In this document: piece by piece, positions 1-7,506 of the stretch | Position numbering within the stretch: position 1 is the first letter of the stretch | Layout of the letters: every line of letters begins with the position of its first letter | Assembly (NCBI GenBank): GCA_946803715.1 | Contig: CAMPET010000336.1 | Coordinates: forward strand, 45,776 to 57,226 | Direction: 5' to 3' | Length of the DNA: 11,451 bases | DNA from: Beroe ovata | Taxonomy: Eukaryota > Ctenophora > Nuda > Beroida > Beroidae | Translations under genes and position numbers: made by a program | Notes under the pieces: generated by a model | Told to the model about the DNA's origin: nothing | Seen by the model: the letters and a program-made list of their open reading frames with translations, nothing else | Database searches by the model: none

Positions 1-144
1 GACTCACAAGTATAGTGACTCACAAGTATAGTGACTCACAAGTATAGTGACTCACAAGTATAGTGACTCACTAGTATAGTGACTCACAAGTATAGTGACT
101 CACAAGTATAGTGACTCACTAGTATAGTGACTCACTAGTATAGT
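1..144. repeat. Minisatellite, nine 16-bp units
   Basis: There are nine perfect-length tandem copies of gactcacaagtatagt. Copies 5, 8 and 9 carry ctag in place of caag. The array starts at base 1, so it is cut by the window edge and probably continues to the left. Confidence 0.97.
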
Positions 145-219
145 GAGCAAGCTGAGGCAGGGATATGCGGATACAGCTCTCTCAGTCTCTCTGGTACAGT
201 ACCGAAGCCCATGACATTA

Positions 220-387
220 ATGGTAATTACTTTGGGACTTCATATATGTTCGAAACAATACTGCCCTCGGCCCATTTCTTCCGTGGCTGCGGGCGTTTGC
301 CAGCACCCTGACTTCAGTGCAATTTGTTCAACTGTGGCTGACAAGTATTACGCGTGCAATGGCGGATATTGTCGGTATCTTATCTGA
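220..387 (+). CDS. Possible small cysteine-rich ORF or exon, plus strand
   Basis: A 55-codon frame from ATG at 220 to TGA at 385-387 encodes six cysteines, with segments HICSKQYCPRP, GVCQHPDFSAIC and YYACNGGYCRYLI. It was noticed because the stretch 255-375 is clearly richer in G+C than its surroundings. A pyrimidine-rich tract ending ggtacag at 199 could be a splice acceptor. Against it, another plus frame is also open over most of the region, and no family is recognised. It may be chance. Confidence 0.2.
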   Translation: MVITLGLHICSKQYCPRPISSVAAGVCQHPDFSAICSTVADKYYACNGGYCRYLI

Positions 388-600
388 AGATCTTGAACTT
401 TCCTAAAATATATTTTGATATCTAAGTTATCATCAGCAGCGCTCTACAAAGTTGCGGCTATTAAAGAGTATCGTGATGATAATGATGGTTATCAGCCATT
501 CCTGTCATATGTTATTATGATCATATAATGTCAGATTATTATTTTCGTAAAACTTTGTATTGTGAAAATAGAAAAAAGATGAGATGGCCAGATACATAGA

Positions 601-678
601 CACTATAGTGCAGACACTATACACATGCACTATACACAGGCACTATATACAGGCACTATACACAGGCACTATAGTGCA
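601..678. repeat. 13-bp tandem repeat flanked by a palindrome
   Basis: Units of about 13 bp (aggcactatacac and variants) repeat from 612 to 677. The array is bracketed at both ends (601-612, 667-678) by cactatagtgca, which contains the perfect palindrome CACTATAGTG. The outer units look like the same repeat with its last bases changed. Confidence 0.85.
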
Positions 679-687
679 GTTGCTAGC

Positions 688-709
688 AGCAGCAATAATA
701 ATTGCTGCT
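688..709. repeat. Small perfect hairpin
   Basis: AGCAGCAAT (688-696) and ATTGCTGCT (701-709) form a nine-base-pair stem around a four-base loop. It lies just left of the AATAAA signal, on the far side from the gene. There is no T-run to suggest a specific function. Confidence 0.6.
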
Positions 710-793
710 ACAGTCTCATTCCAATTCACGGCTTTGTTAATTTTCTGTCAATATTGATTCCTTGACTTCGTTAAAGAGAAAATAGTCAGCTGA

Positions 794-799
794 TTTATT
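794..799 (-). promoter_or_regulatory. Polyadenylation signal AATAAA for the two-kringle gene
   Basis: The canonical hexamer lies on the minus strand 51 nt past the TGA of exon 5, followed by pyrimidine-rich sequence (tattttctcttt). It supports exon 5 as the terminal exon, with a very short 3' UTR. One such hexamer in AT-rich DNA could arise by chance. Confidence 0.5.
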
Positions 800-850
800 A
801 AACTGACTCTCTCACATTCATGATCGAGCACCAGCGAAAACCTGTAAAAT

Positions 851-1004
851 TCAATACGTCGACCAGCTTGTGATCAAACCTTGGCAGCGAGGTACGTTGC
901 AGTACTCCCAACGCAGTTCTGGATCCACAGTGTAACACCAAGGTCCGTACTGTTCACCATCAGGGTTCCGACAATAGTTTGATACCAATCCTCTGTTAGG
1001 GTAG
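851..1004 (-). CDS. Exon 5: second half of kringle 2, with probable stop codon
   Basis: The acceptor is gatttccag|C. The kringle part runs to 880 and encodes [25 protein letters not shown] and the [11 protein letters not shown] end, with all four expected cysteines. Read on without splicing, the frame adds GLITSWSTY and stops at TGA (853-851). Fifty nucleotides further on lies AATAAA (799-794). The only donor at the conserved kringle boundary would be CAAG|GTTTGA (879-878), which is poor at +3 to +6, unlike the good donors of exons 1, 2 and 4. A terminal exon is therefore preferred. If that donor is used, the coding part ends at 880 and the gene continues to the left. Confidence 0.8.
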
Positions 1005-4000
1005 CTGGAAATCGGAGTGAAAATGAGGGGTCAGGAAGGGCTAGAATCAGCAGTGCTGTTTACGCTATCACAAATTGAACATTATGCTATTATGCATTGT
1101 ACTGCTTGCTTCTTAATCTTAAGCTTGGTGCTTTATTCCCGTTATTTACTAAGGTACTGACTATAGGTACCTATCGCTTCTGCTTACAACAATACACATT
1201 CTGCTGTGCGCTTAGTAAGTTTTTTAGTTTAGTTAGTTTTAGTACATATATCCTTTGCGGTGCGATATTTCATAATCATAGGCTTGAGCAGGTTTTCATC
1301 TGTATAGTAGCAGCATGGACGGCAGCCTGAATTCTGGCTAAAGCTCTGAAGCCGGACTGAAGTTCAAATTTTTGCGGTAGCTGAACTGAAGTGGAATGAA
1401 AAAGGGTAGAAAATATAGAAAAAGTATGACCAAATATATCACTATAAGTGTGCCTTATAACGCCCATTGGAGGCTCGCACTGCAACAAATTGAATTGGGT
1501 CAAAAGTAAACACGTTGAGGGTGAACTATAAATCTGTTAGCAGACTTTTAGTAATATAATAGTGACCATTGCCCTTCGTGAGAGACAACAATGCTTTGCA
1601 GCCGGTACGGTGGCCACTAGGTAATCAATCATGAAAGCATGAAATCATGAATCAACATATGATGAATTTGACTCTTGCAGGGGTCCAAAATTTACATTTT
1701 TCAGCATGTCAACGCCTTTAATTTTCATATAAAACTTCAGTTAAACACCTGCAAAATTTTGCCGGAGTTGAAGGTCTAAAACTGCCAATGTTGCAGAAGC
1801 TAAAACCGAAGCAGACGACTAGTTAGGAAAGGTCATCCATGACGCATCACTAATTATAACTAGTCGTGACATAACGCGTCATGTCATGTGTCGCGACTAG
1901 TTAGAATAAGTGACGCGTTACGTCATAGGTGACCTGACGCACGGCGTCACGACTAGTTGGGGTCTTAGGTAAAGGTTGTAACATGTGGAGCAGCATACTT
2001 ATTGACCTAACCCTATTAGCTCTCTTCTATTCCTTCTTCAATGCCTTTTTGTAAAACAAAAAAGGTGATCGGGGAGGGATGATGAGAGGTTGATAAAAAA
2101 TAAGCACATCTTCTCTCACTTTTCGGGGGTGCGAGTGTGGGAATGGGGTGTCTGAGAGTCCCATCTCTGACAAGTCTCTCCACTACCACTGACATTCACA
2201 CTTCCCCTGTATGCCTTCCCCAGTACATCTCCCACACGGATACAACTGACACCTGTGTAATATACTAATATTATAGCGATACTAAATAATATCATAGCGA
2301 TGACCTCAACAATGTACCAGTGCGATATTATCATTTGAAACTTAAAGTCTGAAATGACATTCAGCAGGCATCAATAATAGATTAATAGGCATCAATTGTT
2401 GAGGTTATATACTAAGCCCGCTTGCGGCTTGATGCATTTCATACCATCTGAAGACAGCACGATATCATTTTCTCCCAGCAAAATGATTGCGATGAATAAC
2501 ATCACTGCAGATCCCATCCGATTATCTCATATACCTACGTCAATGCAATGTGAATAACACATAATCATGCAATATATTACTCATATTATTTCAACTTGGC
2601 TTGGTCAACTTTACGCGTCTCAATATATTCTATGTATGATGCTCGATTGCTTCCGAACCTTGTAGGATTTTACCCTACCGTCGGTGCGCGCGATTTTCAA
2701 TCCGCCCCTTGCCAGGGATAAAATCCCGCCAGCAAGGGTAGGGTGGAATCCTACAATTCCGAACCTAGTTTTTCTAATTGGCATTTAGTGTATAAAAAGG
2801 GGTGTTTGAAAAATGCGAGGAATTAAGACTGCTCTGCCCATATTAAGCCAACGTCAAATGAGCTGTACCTACACAAGAGCTTGGTGTGGTATAGGTTCAA
2901 TCTTCATGGTTATGCAATATGCAACGGTATGTAATTTATTCGTAGCTCTTGCTATTTCGATGAATATAGTGATTAGATATTATGTGGTGAATAATGATAG
3001 GTAGTGGTACAGATTCATCAATGGGACGAGCCGCGTGATTTACATTGTTCTTGTCAGAAATTCGGCAGAATTTTACATAAGAAATGCAGGTATTACAAAA
3101 TAAGTGCGCGTGCCCTTGTTCAACAATTCGACCAGTCTTTACTATAAAAGTGAAGGTAGCAGCTGAATAAAATGTGTAAAATAGATTCTAATCATGACAC
3201 CTATTCAACGTTACGGGATACTGCAGGGTGTGTCAAAAAAGTGGACAAAAGTAAACTGCACATATGTGTGCTCTACAAAAACTTGCATATCCTCGACGTT
3301 TTTGAGATAGCTTGATGAAGTCTTTTTTATGGAATAGTTAATGATTGTTATGTTAAATTCCGCATTCATATTTGAGGCTCAGAACGTGCGTTGTCGATGA
3401 ATGAAGTTGACAAAAGCAGTTCCTTTGTTTTTTGCCAATTCCTCCATCAATTTTTGAGGTATATACTTCAAATTTTTGAGCAATTAGGTGTGAGTGGGAA
3501 AAACTTATTGCCGATACCTACCACACCTCCAAATTTCATCCGGAAACTCCAAACAGAAGCTGAGATATTGACGTTTACTTTTGAGCAATCTTCTTTGACA
3601 CACCCTGTTTTATATATACGCTCATGTATGATGATTGATGAGGATAAGTTAATAGGTCAATAGGATAATTCCTGATAATTAGGTATGTATAAACTATATT
3701 GAGCCCTATATATCATTATAACTTATAAGAGCATAGGTCTGGTAGTAGGTACAATCAACCAGCTGTCCCAATAATGATGCCCATTTTCAGAAATTTTCTA
3801 TAATTTCTAAACTCGCAACAATTAATCACTAGTAATCCCTCGAAACTGGGTGCCAGGGTGGCTCAATTAAAATTTCCATCAGTTATGACTTATGGCTAAA
3901 CAATTACAATCGAATGCCTAAAGCTCAAATATTTGAAGCACTATAAACCCATTGGTAAGCCTTGTTACGGGCCACGCCCATTTTATATTTATGGACCTTG

Positions 4001-7000
4001 GAAATGGAAGCTTATCACTCTATGGGTGTAAGGCATATTGTAAAATTATAGTCAAAAACAATTGAAATTGTTTGGGTTTCGCAGCCACTTTGTACCTCTC
4101 CTAAAATATAGAAATAATGTGATAGGAACTTAGTTCCTCGCCCGTCGGTGGCGNGATTAGATATTATGTGGTGAATAATGATAGGTACAGATTCATCGAT
4201 GGGACGAGCCGCGTGATCTACATTGCTCTTGTCAGAAATTCGGCAGAATTTTACATAAGAAATGCAGGTATTACAAAAGAAGTGCGCGTGCCCTTATTCA
4301 ACAATTCGACCAGTCTTTACTATGAAATTGAAGGTAGCAGCTGAAGAAAATGAGTAAAATAGATTCTAATTATGATACCTATTCAACGTTACGGGATACT
4401 GCCGGGTATCAAAAAAAGTGGACAAAAGTAAACTCCGCATCTGTGTGCTCTACAAAAACTTGTTTTTGAGATAGCTTGATGAATAGTTAATGGTTGATGA
4501 ATAGTTAATGATCGTTATGTTAAATTCTGCATTCATATTTGAGGCTCAGAACGTGCGTTGTCGATGAATGAAGTTGACAAAAGCAGTTCCTTTTATTATT
4601 ATTTGTTTTTTGCCAATTCCTCCATCAATTTTTGAGGTATATACTTCAAATTTTTGAGCAATTAGGTGTGAGTGGGAAAAACTTATTGCCGATACCTACC
4701 ACACCTCCAAATTTCATCCGGAAACTTCAAACAGAGATATTGACGTTTACTTTTGTGCAATCTTCTTTGACACACCCTGTTTTATATATACGCTCATGTA
4801 TGATGATTGATGAGGATAAGTAAATAGGTCAATAGGATAATTCCTGATAATTAGGTATGTATAAACTATATTGAGCCCTATATCATTATAACTTATAAGA
4901 GCATAGGTCTGGTAGGTAGTAGGTACAATCAACCAGCTGTCCCAATAATGATGCCCATTTTCAAAAATTTTCTATAATTTCTAAACTCGCAACAATTAAT
5001 CACTAGTAATCCCTCGAAACTGGGCGCCAGTGTGGCTCAATTAAAATTTCTATCAGTTATGGCTAAACAATTACAATCGAATGCCTAAAGCTCAAATATT
5101 TGAAGCACTATAAACCCATTGGTAAGCCTTGTTACGGGCCACGCCCATTTTACATTTATGGACCTTGGAAATGGAAGCTTATCACTCTATGGGTGTAAGG
5201 CATATTGTAAAATCCAATGTCCTAAGTCTTGCTTAAACAAATTCCGTCATAGCTAGGCTGGGTCGAGAACTAGAGTCAAATCAGCAATCATGGCATTGGA
5301 AATAGCTTAGGAACAACGAAAACATGGATATATTCGAGTTAATTAATCCCCATCAATGAACATTCCAGAAGAATTTTGATAGCCGGGACTCAAATGCTGC
5401 ATAATATGCAGGTGGTTTGGGGTATTCTCATTGAGTGCCACCACAGTAATTGAGGAAACATTCATTTAATTGAAAAAGGTGCTGCACCCTTAATCCTTAT
5501 AATTCATTATTATCCTACCAGTACCAATAATCACGTGGCCTCTTCGCATCTAATTGAATACAGCAACATAACTAGAAATTGTAGAAGGCCGCCACTGCTC
5601 AGTCACGAGAAATTTTTGAGTTTTGCATATAGAGTTAACGTAATTGAGAAAATAGAATTATAAACATCCTAGCGATACTTTTATCCGAAGCTTGGTATGA
5701 AAAATGGAATTTGATGTGAAAAATATCGCTCACTACCGTATAACCTTAATGACAACACACAATCAAATTCAAGTTTGGTCACGATGACTTATGAAACTCA
5801 AACATGTAAAGCTATATGGCATGGCGTGTAAAAGATGGATCTTTTGTTAACTCGGATGATAAAATAAAAATGTTAATTCTAGTGAATAGGACTAGCAGTA
5901 TTGTAACGCACATTTTACTGTTTCCATGAAACAACAGATCAACGCTTCGTTTCAATGATACAGTAAAATGTTCGTAACACCACTGCTATATATTTCGTCC
6001 AATAATTCATCATCAAAATGTATAAACTATAGGATCTCATACCTTTTCGGAACAGGGTTCATCTCTCCTGAGTGCGTTATCATACTCACTTTAGTCACTG
6101 TAGTATTATAGCACACCAACTGTATCTCAAGCAAAGTCTAGAGATATCCTGTATTATCTCCCTTCTCCATGTTTCTAAAGATATCTAAGTTAACACCTGG
6201 TTAGGATTCTAACCCATTTAATAATGACCGTTTCCCCCATTTCGGATCTATTAATTCATCCGGAAGTTAGTTAGATAACTTAAGTTGATAATGGATGAAT
6301 AGATTATCAAATATCAGATATTTTTAGAAAAAAAAACTTAAATTTGCTATCTTAATGAAAGTTGCTGTATCATGAATCATCGACTCAAATCATTTAAAAA
6401 TAATGACCCCGAGCGACTACAAAAGCCTGATGCTGAATATATAACTCGAGAACAGCAAATAAATGAGCGCTCGCCTAGTGTACCTTGGCAGCGAGGTATG
6501 TTGCAGTGCTCCCACCTCAGAGCAGGATTCATTGTGTAACACCAAGGTTCATCATAGGTATCAGGGTTTCGGCAGAAGTTTGATACCAATCCACTGTTAG
6601 GGTAGCTGAAAATAGATTTAAACTTCAAAGGGGGAAGTACTCATGTTATCATGATCATAATATAATGTTACATCACACCTATGAGGTGCGTATTTGGCCA
6701 TATCTCTCGAGGCGAAGCCGAGTGAAATTTGGGCAATACGCACCGAATAATACTGCACCGAATAATATTGTCAACTTTTGAGACAGCCTCATGAGTTAAA
6801 TGATACACAATATTCACTAATTGGGGAGGCTATATTTTATTTTTAGTTAGGTACCTAGAAAAGTAAGTGTTACCAAACGTCGCTGAGAAAAGAAAGTTGT
6901 CACAGAATTTAGGACTCGTGGCAGTTATTGATCATGATGTAAACATAATTGACCTGTATTATGTATAAGATGGGTTTTAAGTCGCTCAACGTAATGAAGA

Positions 7001-7506
7001 CATACCATTCGTGTGTACTTCGTGATCGAAAAGATACGCATTCACATGTACGCATTTATCAGATAAGGACTGTTTATCCTATTCTCATTTCTCCCTGGGT
7101 TGCTAAACGAAATAGCTGGACTCCTGTTACATATGGGAAGAAAGAATGACATAAGATGTATGGTATCTCACTTTTCGGGGGTGCGAGTGTGGGAATGAGG
7201 TGTCTGGGAGTCCCATCTCTGACAAGTCTCTCCACTCCCACTGACATTCACACTTCCCCTGTATGCAAACCCCTTTCCATCTCCCACACGGATACAACTG
7301 ATTCCTGTTTGAAACGTCAACGTTGAAACGAGAGGTTTGACATTTGATTTGCTAACTCAAATTGCTGTCATCATATAGCCCTTCAAGTAGTGTAGACTTG
7401 AGTCTCAAGTCAGCTACTACCAGTACTTACTCTCTGAAGAAAGCACAGTATTCTGTGTCAGTAGAATCGGGGCAATGATGAAAAACATCGTCTTGTTCTC
7501 ACACAT
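851..7506 (-). CDS. Secreted two-kringle protein, five-exon gene (7506..7431, 7304..7172, 6605..6484, 2252..2120, 1004..851)
   Basis: Joining the five exons gives 618 nt in one open frame, or 205 residues plus stop. Residues 1-25 form a signal peptide, C29-C109 is kringle 1, C114-C195 is kringle 2, and 197-205 is a short tail. Both kringles have all six cysteines (29, 53, 81, 92, 104, 109 and 114, 138, 166, 178, 190, 195), the [13 protein letters not shown] core, TPENYPN, CRNPD, PWCYT and RWE-C. Only four residues separate the last Cys of kringle 1 from the first Cys of kringle 2. Kringles are disulfide-knotted extracellular binding modules, known from plasminogen, HGF, ROR and Kremen. No protease, frizzled, WSC or membrane segment is seen. 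Kringle 2 keeps D170-x-E172, W177, Y179, R186 and W187 at positions that bind lysine in plasminogen kringles; kringle 1 has Y87 in place of the second acid. An NVS sequon occurs in each kringle (N45, N130). Exon content is sure; the first exon and the 3' end are inferred. Confidence 0.75.
1005..2119 (-). other. Intron 4 of the kringle gene (1115 bp)
   Basis: This intron separates the two halves of kringle 2 and is phase 2. Apart from the actagt foldback cluster at 1817-1968 and a short segment at about 2020-2068 that resembles 9306-9348, I see no genes or structured elements. Short open frames at 1097-1330 (plus) and 1276-1503 (minus) show no protein character. Confidence 0.85.
1817..1968. 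repeat. Foldback cluster built on GACTAGTTA (MITE-like)
   Basis: GACTAGTTA (1817-1825) is inverted at 1857-1865. The second inversion is longer: a 17-base arm at 1857-1873 pairs imperfectly with 1887-1903. A third same-sense copy follows at 1951-1959 and runs into ttggggtcttag. The last 24 bases (1945-1968) recur inverted at 8181-8204, which marks this as a dispersed family. It is full of gtgacg/cgtcac motifs. Confidence 0.75.
2120..2252 (-). CDS. Exon 4: first half of kringle 2
   Basis: The acceptor is attacacag|GT and the donor is GAAAA|GTGAGAG. The exon is 133 nt, phase 1 in and phase 2 out. It encodes [16 protein letters not shown] followed by the same [14 protein letters not shown] and [13 protein letters not shown] as exon 2. 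A second AG five bases inside (gtcag|TTGT) would change the phase and break the join to exon 3, so the outer AG is chosen. The hydrophobic residues that an unspliced frame shows upstream of this exon are intron. Confidence 0.95.
2660..2756. mobile_element. 97-bp MITE with 9-bp target-site duplication
   Basis: The terminal inverted repeats start TTGTAGGATT and end AATCCTACAA. They extend to about 20 bases with two mismatches. The direct repeat TTCCGAACC flanks both ends (2651-2659 and 2757-2765), a clear target duplication. Inside is a nested foldback, CCCTTGC (2706-2712) against GCAAGGG (2732-2738), with GGGAT/ATCCC within it. A 9-bp duplication suggests the Mutator-like group, but the element has no coding capacity and the superfamily is a guess. 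Confidence 0.88.
2971..4046. repeat. Tandem segmental duplication, copy A (1076 bp)
   Basis: The segment runs from gattagatatt to the aggcatattgtaaaat end and is repeated in the same orientation at 4155-5213. Differences are scattered substitutions and small indels, for example 6 bp near 3002 and about 9 bp near 3424. No exon of the kringle gene lies inside it. Confidence 0.97.
3224..3607. mobile_element. 384-bp non-autonomous inverted-repeat transposon (copy A)
   Basis: CAGGGTGTGTCAAA (3224-3237) is inverted exactly at 3594-3607. Similarity continues inward, with CAAAAGTAAAC facing its complement, giving imperfect terminal repeats of about 35 bases. No transposase is present; the 90-codon frame across it has no recognisable domain. 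No clean target duplication was found, although TA lies near both ends, which would fit a Tc1/mariner-type MITE. Confidence 0.75.
4155..5213. repeat. Tandem segmental duplication, copy B (1059 bp)
   Basis: This is the second copy of 2971-4046, beginning immediately after the N at 4154. The 107 bp between the copies (4047-4153) match neither flank. Copy B lost several short pieces relative to A, including parts of the transposon's left end. Confidence 0.97.
4402..4779. mobile_element. Decayed second copy of the same transposon (in copy B)
   Basis: The right terminal repeat is intact (TTTGACACACCCTG, 4766-4779). The left one is damaged (ccgggtatcaaaa, missing two bases and with substitutions). 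It occupies the same place in copy B as 3224-3607 in copy A, so the insertion preceded the duplication. Confidence 0.75.
5893..5988. repeat. Long near-perfect hairpin, 40-bp arms, 16-base loop
   Basis: Arms at 5893-5932 and 5949-5988 pair at about 33 of 40 positions, including a 12-base perfect core (ACATTTTACTGT against ACAGTAAAATGT). The stem length, scattered mismatches and loop size resemble an animal pre-microRNA. The same shape is also made by small MITEs; no target duplication was seen at the ends. Confidence 0.7.
6484..6605 (-). CDS. Exon 3: second half of kringle 1
   Basis: The acceptor is ctattttcag|C and the donor is CCAAG|GTACAC. The exon is 122 nt, phase 2 in and phase 1 out. 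It encodes [24 protein letters not shown] and the [11 protein letters not shown] end with the last four kringle cysteines. It is one codon shorter than its counterpart exon 5, in the variable loop before PWCYT. That loop lacks the second acidic residue of the plasminogen D-x-D lysine-binding pair. Confidence 0.95.
6606..7171 (-). other. Intron 2 of the kringle gene (566 bp)
   Basis: This phase-2 intron divides kringle 1 at the same place as intron 4 divides kringle 2. It contains the 60-bp foldback at 6685-6744. The rest is unremarkable; the plus-strand frame at 6949-7149 is not protein-like. Confidence 0.85.
6685..6769. repeat. Foldback element with gaggcgaagccgag core and 15-bp direct repeat
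   Basis: GGTGCGTATT (6685-6694) is inverted at 6735-6744. The interior can pair further, down to a GGC-GAA-GCC tip. The right end runs into a direct repeat of gcaccgaataatact (6740-6754, 6755-6769). It looks like a small dispersed element. Confidence 0.65.
7172..7304 (-). CDS. Exon 2: first half of kringle 1
   Basis: The acceptor is caaacag|GA and the donor is GAAAA|GTGAGAT. The exon is 133 nt, with phase 1 in and phase 2 out. It encodes [16 protein letters not shown], then [14 protein letters not shown] and [13 protein letters not shown], and the split codon AA|C gives Asn of TPEN. It carries the first two kringle cysteines. The exon is nearly identical to exon 4 after its first 60 bases, differing there only by three silent changes. 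Confidence 0.95.
7305..7430 (-). other. Intron 1 of the kringle gene (126 bp, phase 1)
   Basis: The GTAAGT donor at 7430-7425 and the caaacag acceptor at 7311-7305 join the signal-peptide exon to kringle 1. The intron depends on exon 1 being real. Confidence 0.7.
7431..7506 (-). CDS. Exon 1: signal peptide of the two-kringle protein
   Basis: Two in-frame ATGs occur, at 7506-7504 and 7488-7486, both with A at -3. An in-frame TGA lies further upstream. From the first ATG the peptide starts MCENKT, followed by a hydrophobic core [10 protein letters not shown] and a polar region TQNTVLSSE. Cleavage after V-L-S would fit the -3/-1 rule. The exon ends in a perfect donor, AGAGA|GTAAGT, after one base of a codon (phase 1). 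That matches the phase-1 start of the first kringle exon 126 nt downstream; the joined codon is AGA (Arg). Signal-peptide exons ending in phase 1 are usual for extracellular module proteins. The exon is short and not confirmed by homology, so it rests on position, phase and composition. Confidence 0.7.

Larger units (their letters stand above)
2253..6483 (-). other. Intron 3 of the kringle gene (4231 bp)
   Basis: This phase-1 intron separates the two kringles. It holds a 97-bp MITE, the 1.07-kb tandem duplication and the 96-bp hairpin listed separately. The stretches 2253-2650, 5214-5892 and 5989-6483 are AT-rich and show nothing I can name. Confidence 0.85.

Noticed and set aside
1-144. CRISPR array
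   Set aside because: The 16-bp units are directly adjacent with no unique spacers; this is an ordinary minisatellite in a eukaryotic context.
1097-1503. Overlapping opposite-strand frames in intron 4
   Set aside because: The compositions are typical of random AT-rich DNA, with no motif, splice context or conservation clue.
2253-2334. Hydrophobic segment fused in frame before the kringle 2 half, as a membrane anchor
   Set aside because: It is upstream of a valid acceptor whose phase matches exon 3, so it is intron sequence read through.
3391-3663. Two similar frames (also 4632-4823) as a conserved gene pair
   Set aside because: Both lie inside the duplicated transposon fragment. They resemble each other only because the DNA is duplicated, indels change the frame between copies, and no domain is seen.
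6377-6483. Frame continuing past exon 3 as a C-terminal tail
   Set aside because: The donor CAAG|GTACAC at the kringle boundary joins in frame to exon 4. The tail has no family features.
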